A stretch of 64,000 nucleotides of DNA from Rheinheimera sp. A13L (GTDB lineage: Bacteria; Pseudomonadota; Gammaproteobacteria; Enterobacterales; Alteromonadaceae). The notes below the pieces were generated by a model. The model made no database searches. It saw nothing but the letters and a program-made list of their open reading frames with translations, and was not told the origin of the DNA. The DNA lies in the NCBI RefSeq assembly GCF_000217935.1, contig NZ_AFHI01000071.1, positions 94,216 through 158,215 on the forward strand, given 5' to 3'. Made by a program: the position numbers and the translations under genes. Positions 1 to 8,437 of the stretch are shown in pieces. Numbering within the stretch: position 1 is the first letter of the stretch; each line of letters starts with the position of its first letter.

Positions 1-1
1 T

Positions 2-337
2 ACCACCAACCTGTTTGGCGACATTTTATCTGACTTATGTGCTGGTTTAGTCGGTGGTTTAGGTATGGCACCAGGCGCCAATATCGGCAAAGACTGCGCC
101 ATTTTTGAAGCAGTACACGGCAGCGCGCCGGACATTGCAGGCAAAAACCTGGCAAACCCAAGCTCTGTGATTTTAGCTTCTATTCAGATGCTGGAATATT
201 TGGGCATGAAAGACAAAGCAGAAAAGATTCTGGCCGCTTTAACTGATGTGATTGCATCAGGCGACCGCACCACCCGCGACTTAGGTGGCAGCCACGGCAC
301 TACAGACTTTACAGCAGCTATGCTGGAACGTTTGTAA
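2..337 (+). CDS. Isocitrate dehydrogenase, NAD-type-like (3' end, partial)
   Basis: Only the C-terminal 111 codons are in the window; the reading frame is open from base 2. The enzyme family oxidatively decarboxylates isocitrate (or 3-isopropylmalate) with NAD(P). The visible part contains the family motif [17 protein letters not shown], then MAPGANIG and the nucleotide-site stretch [18 protein letters not shown], and ends with a short helical tail ([15 protein letters not shown]). The GSAPDIAG and [11 protein letters not shown] wording fits the mitochondrial-like NAD isocitrate dehydrogenases better than LeuB, but the coenzyme-determining residues are mostly outside the window. A strong hairpin follows the stop. 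AceK at 38.2 kb normally acts on the NADP-type enzyme, so this copy may not be its substrate. Confidence 0.85.
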   Translation, partial: TTNLFGDILSDLCAGLVGGLGMAPGANIGKDCAIFEAVHGSAPDIAGKNLANPSSVILASIQMLEYLGMKDKAEKILAALTDVIASGDRTTRDLGGSHGTTDFTAAMLERL

Positions 338-343
338 TATTTT

Positions 344-374
344 GGGTCAGAGCCTTGGCTCTGACCCATTTATT
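344..374 (+). terminator. Rho-independent terminator of the isocitrate dehydrogenase gene
   Basis: Perfect 11-bp inverted repeat (GGGTCAGAGCC / GGCTCTGACCC, 344-354 and 357-367) with a two-base gap, followed by a T-rich stretch. It starts 7 bases after the stop codon. Confidence 0.8.
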
Positions 375-476
375 TTCCCCCACCTTATACGTCAGTCCGC
401 TCCAAAGATAGTTTTGCCATCATCTGCGCTTCACACTACTATGCTCCGATAGGTTTTTCTCTGAGGAGTTATATCG

Positions 477-1121
477 ATGTACCAACTGTATTATTCACCA
501 GGCACAGCCAGTATGGCACCCCATATTCTGCTGGAAGAACTCTCTGTTCCTTACGAGCTGGTTTTAACAGACACAGCCATCGGTTCACATAAAAAAGCTG
601 ACTATCTGGCGTTAAACCCTAATGGCACTATTCCAACTTTAGTGGATCGCGGTCAGGTGATTTTTGAAACTGCAGCCATTTGCCTGCATTTAGTGGATAG
701 CCACCCGGAAAAGAACTTATTCCCAGCCCCAGGAACTCTTGAACGCGCTGAAGCTTACAAGTGGCTGATTTGGTTATCCGCCACCTTACAAAGCACTTTA
801 GTGGTGTATTTTTATCCGGAGCGCTGGGTGAGTTCAGAGCAAAATGCAGCAGATGTAAAACGTCATGCAGAACAAAAAGCCCAAGGCTTGCTGGAGCAAA
901 TGGATAAACATCTAGCCAGCCACTGCAGCCCATGGTTTTTAGGCGAAGAATTCTCGCTGATAGATATTTACGCCATGATGTTATGCCGCTGGACCCGCCA
1001 CTTCAACGAGAAAAAAGCCCGTGATTTCCCTTTTATAGCGCTCTGGGTACAAAAGGTATTAGCCCGCCCTGCAGTACAAAAAGTGATGGATTATGATGGG
1101 CTGGTTAAGCCTTATGTTTGA
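477..1121 (+). CDS. Glutathione S-transferase family protein
   Basis: A 214-residue cytosolic GST-fold protein. Residues 1-80 form the thioredoxin-like domain: YYSPGTASMAPHILLEE gives the first strand and helix, and NPNGTIPTLVD carries the cis-proline (IPTL) that contacts glutathione. FETAAICLHLVD is the following helix with the usual E-(S/T)-A-A-I signature. Residues 90-210 are the all-helical C-terminal domain. The ATG is preceded by a GAGGAG-like site at about 460. It stands alone, facing rlmM. The substrate cannot be told from sequence; such proteins detoxify electrophiles or reduce disulfides. Confidence 0.88.
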   Translation: MYQLYYSPGTASMAPHILLEELSVPYELVLTDTAIGSHKKADYLALNPNGTIPTLVDRGQVIFETAAICLHLVDSHPEKNLFPAPGTLERAEAYKWLIWLSATLQSTLVVYFYPERWVSSEQNAADVKRHAEQKAQGLLEQMDKHLASHCSPWFLGEEFSLIDIYAMMLCRWTRHFNEKKARDFPFIALWVQKVLARPAVQKVMDYDGLVKPYV

Positions 1122-1141
1122 TGGGATATCTGATGTTTAAG

Positions 1142-1172
1142 GGGCAGAGTTTATCCCTGCCCTCTTTGTTTA
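1142..1172. terminator. Hairpin between convergent GST and rlmM genes
   Basis: GGGCAG (1142-1147) pairs with CTGCCC (1157-1162), followed by CTCTTTGTTT. It lies in the 58-base gap between two convergent genes and probably ends transcription, mainly from the plus strand. Confidence 0.5.
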
Positions 1173-1179
1173 AGCGGCA

Positions 1180-2250
1180 TTAAACCTTACGCACATGCAC
1201 TGTCACTTCCTCGCGGTCGTGGTACAAGTGCTTGGCCTGAATTTCAACGTCCAGCCCTGCTTCGTTGAAGTTATGCTGCATCATATCCAGCACTTCAACC
1301 ACAGTTTCGTAGCGTTTTTTCATAGGTAGTTTCAGGTTAAAAATACTTTCCTGACACCAGTCATTGATCAGCCAATCGCAGACCAGTTTGCCAACACGTT
1401 GTGGCTTTTCAATCATGTCACAGACCAGCCAATACACATTGCGTTTGTCCGGGCTGAATTTAAAGCCGTCAACCTGAAAGTGTTTAACCTGGCCTGTATC
1501 CATTAAAGACTGGGCCATCATGCCGTTATCTATAGCTGTTACCATCATGCTGCGTTTAACCAGCTGATAAGTCCAGCCACCAGGACAAGCACCTAAATCC
1601 ACTGCTCTCATACCTGAAGTTAAACGGGTTTCCCATTCGTCCTTAGGAATAAACTGAATAAAGGCCTCTTCCAGCTTTAAGGTACTACGACTAGGTGCAT
1701 CAGATGGAAATTTCAGCCGCATAATGCCGTTTTCCAGCGGGCTGTTGTTTTCAGGGTAAGAAATACCTAAATAAGCGCTGCTGCCACTTTGCATAAACAA
1801 ATGCAGTACAGGGGCACGGGAATTTTCTTTTTGCAGCAATACGCCAGCTTTACGTAACGACTGGCGCAGTGGCACTGTCAGTTTACGGGCTAAAGTAGAT
1901 AAAGTTTTGCCGTCGTTGGTTTCAGGGTATTCGACCCGAAGCTCGCCAAAAGCAGATAATTCAGCAGCTATTGCCGATTCGACCACTGTAGTAATACGGT
2001 CGGCCGGATCCAGTTGCAGCATGTCTTCCACCAGCAAAAACCACTGGCGGGCAAAGATAAAGTTAGTGAAATCATAGTCACGATAAAAGGCAGCTAATGC
2101 CTCACTGTCGTAGGCTTCAAAAATGACAAAAGCTGCGTCTTTGGTCAGTTTGCAAAAACCGAACACCTCTTCCTGCGCTGCTTTATCCTGAATTTCGCCG
2201 GCACATTCTTTCTCAAAACCTGAACGGCAGTACAGCAAAAGTTGCTTCAT
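1180..2250 (-). CDS. rlmM: 23S rRNA (cytidine2498-2'-O)-methyltransferase RlmM
   Basis: 356 residues, close to the 366 of E. coli RlmM. RlmM 2'-O-methylates C2498 of 23S rRNA using S-adenosylmethionine before 50S assembly. The N-terminal half (to about residue 200) is the THUMP-type RNA-binding part, starting MKQLLLYCRSGFEKECAGEI. The Rossmann methyltransferase domain begins near 210, with the SAM loop AVDLGACPGGWTYQL at 216-230 and the catalytic-site region NLKLPMKKRY near 305-314. It starts one base after the stop of the DUF423 gene, so the two are probably cotranscribed with the upstream hydrolase. Confidence 0.96.
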   Translation of the reverse strand: MKQLLLYCRSGFEKECAGEIQDKAAQEEVFGFCKLTKDAAFVIFEAYDSEALAAFYRDYDFTNFIFARQWFLLVEDMLQLDPADRITTVVESAIAAELSAFGELRVEYPETNDGKTLSTLARKLTVPLRQSLRKAGVLLQKENSRAPVLHLFMQSGSSAYLGISYPENNSPLENGIMRLKFPSDAPSRSTLKLEEAFIQFIPKDEWETRLTSGMRAVDLGACPGGWTYQLVKRSMMVTAIDNGMMAQSLMDTGQVKHFQVDGFKFSPDKRNVYWLVCDMIEKPQRVGKLVCDWLINDWCQESIFNLKLPMKKRYETVVEVLDMMQHNFNEAGLDVEIQAKHLYHDREEVTVHVRKV

Positions 2251-2251
2251 G

Positions 2252-2638
2252 TTATTTCCTGATCCAAGGGCTGATGGCCAAAGCCAGCCAGCTTAAAATA
2301 AGCAACTGACCACCTAAAGGCGCCAGAGCTGAAAAATGTAAAGGTAGCTTAAATACGCCAGCCACCAGAGTATAAACAAATAACCAAAGCCCAACTTGCA
2401 TCGCAGTTACTGCAATGCGGCTTAGCCATGGACTTTGTTGTTGCAGCTTGTCAAAGGCTGATAAAGCCAATAAAGCAACAACATGAAAAGCTAAAATAAA
2501 ACCTGCACTTAAAAGCACAGCCAGTTGTTCTGTCGCTATGGTGCCACGCCATAAATGCATTAAAGCAGCGGCTGAACCTACAGTCACGGCGCCGTAAAAA
2601 GCGGCCAGACTAGTGTTAATTTTCCAGAATAGATGCAT
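2252..2638 (-). CDS. DUF423 family small membrane protein
   Basis: About 128 residues with four hydrophobic segments, resembling the DUF423 (YgdD/YwdK) family of inner-membrane proteins of unknown function. The FHVVALLAL segment matches the family's conserved His-containing helix. A longer frame starts at 2674, but the ATG at 2638 has an AGGAG sequence eight bases upstream (read on the minus strand), so I choose it. That start overlaps the end of the TEX30-like hydrolase gene by 23 bases, implying translational coupling. It is followed after one base by rlmM; in other gammaproteobacteria DUF423 genes also sit next to rlmM. Confidence 0.75.
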   Translation of the reverse strand: MHLFWKINTSLAAFYGAVTVGSAAALMHLWRGTIATEQLAVLLSAGFILAFHVVALLALSAFDKLQQQSPWLSRIAVTAMQVGLWLFVYTLVAGVFKLPLHFSALAPLGGQLLILSWLALAISPWIRK

Positions 2639-3260
2639 TAATAAAGCTCCTGCTGATACAAGCAGCTTGTTCAATAAGCTGCTGTTGGCTAAAACCTGAT
2701 TTCTTCAGCGGCGAAAAATCATGATCGCCAGTTTCCAGCCACTTTATATTGATCAAAGGCCAGCTCTTATCTGCCAGTTCCTGGACGCTGCCAAAAGGGT
2801 CTCTTTCCCCCTGCAACACCAATACAGGCCTTTTTAAATCTACAAAATGTTCTGTACGCCAACTGTCTTTTTTCGGCGGGTGAAAAGGATAACCAAAAGC
2901 TATCACTGCTTTTACTGCGCCCGGCAGCAAATCAGATGCAGCAAGCAGAGTAGCAACCCGACCGCCCATCGACTTACCTGCAATAACTAAAGGTAAATCT
3001 GTCGGCATTTGGCTTATTTGCTCTAAAAGTTCAGCCATTAATACCGGCATTTTGGCCGGTAGTTGCCTTTTGCCAGCCAGCGTCTTTTGCATATAAGCAA
3101 AGTTAAAACCCCAGACTTCAATACCTTGATTTGCCAGTTGCTGCGCTAAAAGCTGACAGAACTCTGATTGCACCGGCGCTCCGGCACCATGGCATAACAG
3201 CAATCTGGCAACAGGTTTTGGGGCTTTAACAAGAACACTCTGGGCTAACTGCTCTGGCAT
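2616..3260 (-). CDS. TEX30/KANL3-like alpha/beta hydrolase
   Basis: A 214-residue alpha/beta hydrolase-fold protein without signal peptide. The oxyanion region is CHGAGAP (residues 23-29), the nucleophile elbow GKSMGG puts Ser at 97, the acid is Asp154 in GERDPFG, and His180 in GDHDF completes a plausible triad. The short length and the HGAGA motif fit the TEX30/KANL3 group of uncharacterised hydrolases. First gene of a probable three-gene minus-strand unit with DUF423 and rlmM; its start lies only 3 bases from the end of the gcvA-like gene, so the unit may extend back to that regulator. Confidence 0.8.
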   Translation of the reverse strand: MPEQLAQSVLVKAPKPVARLLLCHGAGAPVQSEFCQLLAQQLANQGIEVWGFNFAYMQKTLAGKRQLPAKMPVLMAELLEQISQMPTDLPLVIAGKSMGGRVATLLAASDLLPGAVKAVIAFGYPFHPPKKDSWRTEHFVDLKRPVLVLQGERDPFGSVQELADKSWPLINIKWLETGDHDFSPLKKSGFSQQQLIEQAACISRSFINASILEN

Positions 3261-3263
3261 TTA

Positions 3264-4196
3264 TTAATCCGGTGTCGAATTATTAAAATGTTGTTCAGCA
3301 AAATCCTGCTGATCCAGCTCTACTTGCTTGGCCATCCACTGCCTGAACGCGACAATTTTGCCAAGCTCAGTCTGGTTTTCACGGCACACCAGATAATGCG
3401 AGTCTTTGCTCAGCAATACATGGTGAAAGGGCACTATTAAGCGGCCTGAGTTAATGTCGGGCCTTGCCATAACGTTATGCGCCAAAGCCACACCCTGACC
3501 ATGAATAGCAGCCTGCAATACCATAGCTGTATGCGAAAAAATTGGCCCCTGATTCACATTAAAGTTTTTAAAGCCCTGACTGACAAACCAGTCTTTCCAG
3601 GCCTGACGTGAGCCATCGTGTAATAAAGTATGGTGGCGTAAATCGGCCACATCTTTTAAAGGTTTGCTGCCATTTAATAACAAAGGCGAACAAACAGGCA
3701 GCAAATATTCGGTATGCAGTTTATCGGCATGCAAATTACGCCAGCTACCACGACCATAATAAATGGCTACGTCCACATCGTCTGTTAACGAACCTTCGTC
3801 TGAGTCGACAGCTTTAATCCTTACGTCTATATCAGAATGTTCTTCACTGAATAAACTTAAACGTGGTACCAGCCACTGAATCGCAAAACTTGGCTGCAAA
3901 CTGACGGTTAAGGAGCCTTTAGCACCTCGGGCTAATAACTTTTCTGTGGCTTCATGCAGCTGCAGGAAAATTTCTTTAATATCTAAAAAGTAGCTCTGGC
4001 CTTCTTCAGTTAAAAGCAAGGAGCGGTTTTTCCGCATAAACAGCTTTAAGCCTAAATGGTCTTCCAGCGCTTTGATCTGGTGACTAATAGCAGCCTGAGT
4101 GACAAACATCTCTTCAGCCGCTTTAGTAAAACTAAGATGGCGTGCCGCAGTTTCAAAAGCCTTTAACGCGTTAAGTGGGGGTAAGCGCCGAGCCAT
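3264..4196 (-). CDS. gcvA: LysR-family transcriptional regulator, GcvA type
   Basis: 310 residues. The N-terminal winged helix starts RRLPPLNALKAFETAARHLS and continues through KAAEEMFVTQAAISHQIK, the wording typical of GcvA, which controls the glycine-cleavage operon in enterics. The C-terminal substrate-binding domain (about 95-295) contains DVDVAIYYGRG and a GVALAHNVMARPDI segment. No gcvTHP genes are in the window, so the target is inferred from similarity only; many GcvA-like paralogues control other genes such as beta-lactamases. Confidence 0.8.
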   Translation of the reverse strand: MARRLPPLNALKAFETAARHLSFTKAAEEMFVTQAAISHQIKALEDHLGLKLFMRKNRSLLLTEEGQSYFLDIKEIFLQLHEATEKLLARGAKGSLTVSLQPSFAIQWLVPRLSLFSEEHSDIDVRIKAVDSDEGSLTDDVDVAIYYGRGSWRNLHADKLHTEYLLPVCSPLLLNGSKPLKDVADLRHHTLLHDGSRQAWKDWFVSQGFKNFNVNQGPIFSHTAMVLQAAIHGQGVALAHNVMARPDINSGRLIVPFHHVLLSKDSHYLVCRENQTELGKIVAFRQWMAKQVELDQQDFAEQHFNNSTPD

Positions 4197-4294
4197 AGCC
4201 TGCAGCCTTAGGTAAAATAGAATTAATTTTTCTAATGCGAATTATAAAGAAAGGCGCGACTTTAAACCAGCCACGCCTTCGGGATCTGCCAGAA

Positions 4295-4567
4295 TTATTT
4301 AGCTTTAGGAACGTAACCTTCGATCTGAACTTCTTTGCCTTCAAATAAAAATTGCTGCATCTGTTCTTCCAGCAATTTGCGGTGCTCCAGATTCATCATA
4401 TTCAGCTTTTTTTCATTGATCAGCATAATTTGTTTTGACTGCCATAAGGCCCAGGCTTCTTTGCTGATGCTGTCGAATATTTTTTTGCCAAGCTCACCCG
4501 GGTACAGCTGAAAATCTAAACCTGCTGCTTCTTTTTGCAAATAAACACAAAATACCTGACGGGACAT
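4295..4567 (-). CDS. yggX: YggX family Fe(II)-trafficking / oxidative-damage protection protein
   Basis: 90 residues, full length for the family. It starts [19 protein letters not shown] and contains the conserved [25 protein letters not shown] and FLFEG segments; the conserved early Cys of YggX is Cys7. YggX is a small cytosolic protein that protects Fe-S enzymes from oxidative damage. It lies 62 bases downstream of mutY on the same strand, the arrangement seen in E. coli; MutY itself carries a 4Fe-4S cluster. A GAGGTG ribosome-binding site precedes the ATG. Confidence 0.95.
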   Translation of the reverse strand: MSRQVFCVYLQKEAAGLDFQLYPGELGKKIFDSISKEAWALWQSKQIMLINEKKLNMMNLEHRKLLEEQMQQFLFEGKEVQIEGYVPKAK

Positions 4568-4629
4568 TATTCACCTCATTGCTTAGCTTTTAAAAAGGCC
4601 GATATTGTAAACGACTTCATCGCAAGCAG

Positions 4630-5667
4630 TTAGTTTTTATTCAGCCAGTTTTTTTCAATCCAGCTGCGAATAGGAGCAGGTAAACCAATTTCCATCACCT
4701 GCTCTTTGTTATACCAGCTGCTAGCTGCTGGTTCTGCCACACCAGAGGCAGGATGCCAGACCGAAGCATCTAACTTGTAATGTGAAAACACATGCTGAAA
4801 CTGACCTTGCAGCTTAGCTTGCAACAAGGCTTCAGCGCTTTCATCCACTTGGGGTAAAGACCATAAATCAGCCCAAATGCCGGAATCCGGTCTTTTTTGC
4901 AGTAAGAGTTTATCGCCTTGCTCTATCCACAAAAAATGCCCTGCTTTAGTTGGAGTCATCTTTTTAGGTTTAGCTGTTGGCAACTCTGTTACCCGGCCCG
5001 TATTAAAAGCCACACACTGGGTTTTCAGCGGGCAACTTAAACAATCGGCCTGCTTAGGCTTACAAACAGTAGCGCCTAAATCCAGCATGGCCTGAGCGAA
5101 ACGTCTGTTGTTTTGTTTTGGCGTTAATAAATCAGCCAAAGCCCAGAGTTTTTTATCTACAGCAGAAGTTGTTGGTACACCTTCAATGCCAAATAAACGG
5201 CAGAATAAACGCCTGACATTACCATCCACTATGGGGCCATAAGCGTCATAAGCAAAGGAGCGGATAGCCCCAGCTGTATAGCGGCCTATGCCGGGGATGG
5301 TTAATAAGTCATTTAATTCAAAAGGAAACTCACCTAAATCATGAACTATATATTTAGCGGCTTTATGTAAATTACGGGCTCTGGCGTAATAACCTAAACC
5401 TTGCCATAACGCCATGACAGTGTCGGTGTCCGCTGCAGCTAAAGCATGAATATCAGGCAGCTTTTGCATCCAGCGCTGAAAATAGGGGATCACTGTAGTG
5501 ACCTGAGTTTGCTGCAACATCAGTTCGCTAACCATCACTCTGTAAGGGCTTGGGTCTTGTTGCCAGGGCAATGCATTGCGGCCATCGGTTTTTTGCCAGT
5601 CGACTACAGTGTCGGCAAAAAGATCAGCGCAGGTTAAATACTCAGAAGTCAGCACAGCGGTAAGCAC
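4630..5667 (-). CDS. mutY: A/G-specific adenine DNA glycosylase MutY
   Basis: 345 residues (E. coli 350). It removes adenine mispaired with 8-oxoguanine. The HhH-GPD domain shows the catalytic Glu48 in SELMLQQTQV, the helix-hairpin-helix LLTIPGIGRYTAGAI and catalytic Asp148 in PIVDGN. The 4Fe-4S cluster cysteines are Cys202, 209, 212 and 218 (CX6CX2CX5C). The C-terminal MutT-like domain that recognises 8-oxoG follows from about 235. The first codon of the open frame is GTG with no clear ribosome-binding site, so the start could be a few codons off, but the conserved core begins at about residue 24. Confidence 0.95.
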   Translation of the reverse strand: MLTAVLTSEYLTCADLFADTVVDWQKTDGRNALPWQQDPSPYRVMVSELMLQQTQVTTVIPYFQRWMQKLPDIHALAAADTDTVMALWQGLGYYARARNLHKAAKYIVHDLGEFPFELNDLLTIPGIGRYTAGAIRSFAYDAYGPIVDGNVRRLFCRLFGIEGVPTTSAVDKKLWALADLLTPKQNNRRFAQAMLDLGATVCKPKQADCLSCPLKTQCVAFNTGRVTELPTAKPKKMTPTKAGHFLWIEQGDKLLLQKRPDSGIWADLWSLPQVDESAEALLQAKLQGQFQHVFSHYKLDASVWHPASGVAEPAASSWYNKEQVMEIGLPAPIRSWIEKNWLNKN

Positions 5668-5825
5668 TCAAAATTAGTTTTTCGAAACGGCGCTTAGCCT
5701 AGCATTTTTTGCCATTTTTGTTGAATCAAGATTAGCGGTTGAGCATTAGCGGCAGAACAAGGATAATGTGCGCCGCATTCGCAGCGCTATAAAAACAAGC
5801 TGCATCACATTTTTTGGAGACCAAG

Positions 5826-6560
5826 ATGACCCACCCGGAACAACCAAACACAGAGCCACAGGACCAAGAGCTTCAGGAAAACAAATACCTGCGCCGTATC
5901 CGTAGCTTTGTTTTAAGGGAAGGTCGTCTGACCAAAGGCCAGCAGCGTAGTTTAGATTTATTCTGGCCAACTATGGGGCTTGAACATCAGGCCACGCCTT
6001 ACGATATGAAAGCAGTCTTTGGCCGTGAAGCCGACCTAGTACTCGAAATTGGTTTTGGTATGGGCAAATCTTTGGTGCAAATGGCCAAAGCAGCGCCGGA
6101 TAAAGACTTTATTGGTATCGAAGTACATAAACCAGGTGTAGGTGCTTGTTTAGGTGAAGCCGAAACTGAAGGCGTGAAAAACCTGCGGGTATTTGAACAC
6201 GATGCTATCGAAATTTTAAACGACTCTATTGCAGACAACAGCTTAAGCACAGTACAGCTGTTTTTCCCTGATCCATGGCATAAAAAGCGTCACCATAAAA
6301 GACGTATAGTGCAGGCAGAGTTTGCCCAGTTATTACGCCGTAAGTTAAAAGTCGGTGGTGTATTTCATATGGCAACCGACTGGGAAAACTACGCTGAACA
6401 TATGCTGGAAGTGATGAAAGTTGCCGAAGGTTACAGCAACCTGTCAGAAACCAATGACTATGTGCCTCGCCCTGATCACAGACCTCTGACTAAATTCGAA
6501 AACCGTGGTGTTAATTTAGGCCATGGTGTTTGGGATCTGATGTTTAAGAAGGTTGATTAA
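5826..6560 (+). CDS. trmB: tRNA (guanine46-N7)-methyltransferase TrmB
   Basis: 244 residues from the ATG at 5826, which has GGAG six bases upstream; an in-frame TTG at 5814 overlaps that site and is rejected. TrmB makes m7G46 in the variable loop of tRNA. The SAM-binding loop [11 protein letters not shown] is at 71-81, the catalytic [14 protein letters not shown] at 147-160 and the C-terminal [19 protein letters not shown] is a family hallmark. It is divergent from mutY and is followed after one base by rsmC, so the two RNA methylases form an operon. Confidence 0.97.
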   Translation: MTHPEQPNTEPQDQELQENKYLRRIRSFVLREGRLTKGQQRSLDLFWPTMGLEHQATPYDMKAVFGREADLVLEIGFGMGKSLVQMAKAAPDKDFIGIEVHKPGVGACLGEAETEGVKNLRVFEHDAIEILNDSIADNSLSTVQLFFPDPWHKKRHHKRRIVQAEFAQLLRRKLKVGGVFHMATDWENYAEHMLEVMKVAEGYSNLSETNDYVPRPDHRPLTKFENRGVNLGHGVWDLMFKKVD

Positions 6561-6561
6561 T

Positions 6562-7590
6562 ATGTTGGACAATACCAGTCAGCTGTTGCTGCGCAATATT
6601 GATTTTTTATCAGGCAAAGTGCTGCTGGTAGAACCTATGACCGACCGTCTGGCGGCAGAGTTAAAACAAAAAGCGCCAGAGCTGGAGCTGTTTTGTTTAA
6701 CCTCCAACATAGCTGTGGCGAATAACTGGCAGCAGCAAAGTAAAAGCCCTTGTTATTTGGGTGACGCTTTACCTGCTGATTTAACAGTAGACAAAGTGGT
6801 GCTGTTTTACCCTAAAAGCAAAGATCAGCTGCAAAGCTCTTTAGCTCAAATTAAAACAGTACTGAATGATAAAACCGAAGTTTATCTGGTTGGGGATAAC
6901 AAAGGTGGTATTAAAAGCTTAGGTAATCAGGCAGAAAAACTCGGCTTAAAAGCTTTTAAACACGACAATGCCAAACACTGCTTATGGTTTGAGCTGGATG
7001 GTTTATTACAAAGCGAGTTAAAAACCGCGGAGTTTAACGAGTTTAGTATCGAAAAAGCTGGTATCAGCTTAAAACTATGCTCTCTGCCTGGCGTGTTTAA
7101 CCACGGCAAACTGGATTTAGGCACTAACTTATTGCTGGAACATTTGGGCCATATTCAGCAAGGTAAAGTGTTGGATTTTGCTTGTGGTGCAGGTTTTATA
7201 GGTGCATTTTTAGTGAAAAGGCATCCGGAAATTAAACTGACAGCTTCTGATATCAGTACTTTGGCAGTCAGCTCCACAGCAGCTACTTTAAAGGCAAATA
7301 AGTTGCCAGGCGAAGCTATTGCAGCTGATGGTATTCCGTCACGCAGCGCCGCCTACGACCATATTGTCAGCAACCCACCTTTCCATACAGGCTTAAAAAC
7401 GGACTATCACATCAGTGAGCAGTTTTTCCGTGACGCCTTTAATGAATTAAAGCCAGGTGGCACATTAACTTTAGTAGCAAACGTGCATTTACCCTATGTG
7501 GCTCAGCTGACCGAAATTTTTGGGCAGGTAAAAGAGCTTGGTCGTCGCGATGGTTTTGTGGTTTATTATTGTAAAAGAGACCGCAAATAA
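6562..7590 (+). CDS. rsmC: 16S rRNA (guanine1207-N2)-methyltransferase RsmC
   Basis: 342 residues from the ATG at 6562, one base after the trmB stop and preceded by AAGAAGG inside trmB. RsmC methylates G1207 of 16S rRNA in the 30S subunit. It has the typical duplicated architecture: a degenerate N-terminal methyltransferase-like half (to about 160), then the active half with LDFACGAGFIGAF near 207 and the base-methylating N-P-P-F motif at 271-274 (SNPPFHTG). LPGVFNHGKLDLGTNLLLEHL at the domain junction matches the enterobacterial enzyme. Confidence 0.96.
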   Translation: MLDNTSQLLLRNIDFLSGKVLLVEPMTDRLAAELKQKAPELELFCLTSNIAVANNWQQQSKSPCYLGDALPADLTVDKVVLFYPKSKDQLQSSLAQIKTVLNDKTEVYLVGDNKGGIKSLGNQAEKLGLKAFKHDNAKHCLWFELDGLLQSELKTAEFNEFSIEKAGISLKLCSLPGVFNHGKLDLGTNLLLEHLGHIQQGKVLDFACGAGFIGAFLVKRHPEIKLTASDISTLAVSSTAATLKANKLPGEAIAADGIPSRSAAYDHIVSNPPFHTGLKTDYHISEQFFRDAFNELKPGGTLTLVANVHLPYVAQLTEIFGQVKELGRRDGFVVYYCKRDRK

Positions 7591-7602
7591 AAGGATCTGC
7601 TG

Positions 7603-7896
7603 ATGAGACTGGTTTTGGTTGTTCTGGCTGGATTAACCTTCAGCACCGGCGCTTTGGCAAACTGTATTCAGTCGCCGGAGAGAACCCAGGCCTGTCCTCA
7701 TCAGATCTATCGTCTTGGTCAGTTGGAGAACATGGCAAAACCCGCCATGTTATGTATCTGCGCCGCTGATTTTAAAGAATTTTTAACTGTACCTGCCGAC
7801 GAAGACGAAGCCCATAAACAAAAGCTGAAGCGCCTGAAGCTGGAGTACGCTTTAGGTCAAAAAATAGAACCCATACTGCAAGTACTGAGAAACTAA
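7603..7896 (+). CDS. Small secreted protein, unknown function
   Basis: 97 residues with a clear Sec signal (MRLVLVVLAGLTFSTGALA, cleavage probably after ALA). The mature part has four cysteines (in NCIQ, ACPH and LCICAA), which suggests a disulfide-stabilised periplasmic protein. It lies 12 bases after rsmC with an AAGGAT ribosome-binding site, so it is likely read through from trmB-rsmC. I do not recognise the family. Confidence 0.75.
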   Translation: MRLVLVVLAGLTFSTGALANCIQSPERTQACPHQIYRLGQLENMAKPAMLCICAADFKEFLTVPADEDEAHKQKLKRLKLEYALGQKIEPILQVLRN

Positions 7897-7902
7897 TTTT
7901 GC

Positions 7903-8301
7903 TTATTGTCCCACTATAATCTGACGTGGATTAAACTCGCCTAAATACTCTTCGGCTTGTTGCAACAGCGCCGGAACCAAAAATAACTTGCCCTGCTCTA
8001 CCCAATAAATCGCATTTTGTTCAAACATAATAGCCAGCTTAATGGCTTTGGTTTTATCACAAAGCACAGCCCAGCTTTTTTCCTGAAAACTTAAATCTGG
8101 TGAACAACCGACAATTTCGCGGTAAGGCACATTCATGCTGTCGAGGGTGTTGGCAAAGTGATTATCAAGTAATAGATTTCTGGAAGGATTTTGCAGATGG
8201 CCACAAGGATTTTGGGCACTGATAATAGCAAAGTTAATTTGATCACCAAGGGGTTGATGGCACAAAAAAACACTCGTTTTGTAGTTATCCCATAAGTCCA
8301 T
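7903..8301 (-). CDS. DUF3293 family protein
   Basis: 132 residues, cytosolic. The pattern FAIISAQNPCG, then a G-C-S-P-D (residues 64-69 region) and SFQEKSWAVLC, and FEQNAIYWVEQGKLFLV fits DUF3293, a family of small proteins of unknown function common in gammaproteobacteria. GAGGAC precedes the ATG at the right distance. It is convergent with the small secreted protein, 6 bases apart. Confidence 0.8.
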   Translation of the reverse strand: MDLWDNYKTSVFLCHQPLGDQINFAIISAQNPCGHLQNPSRNLLLDNHFANTLDSMNVPYREIVGCSPDLSFQEKSWAVLCDKTKAIKLAIMFEQNAIYWVEQGKLFLVPALLQQAEEYLGEFNPRQIIVGQ

Positions 8302-8437
8302 GGTTTGTCCTCATCGCCACAAGTGCGTCAACTATAAACCTGTTTTTATTTTTTGTCAGGGGATTAGCTGCTGTTACTGGTGAAAGTTTGCAAATGCGTG
8401 TAACTTCAATATTATAGCTTTGAAAGAAGATTGACGG

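Noticed and set aside
5814..5825. TTG start for TrmB
   Set aside because: It overlaps the GGAG ribosome-binding site that serves the ATG at 5826.
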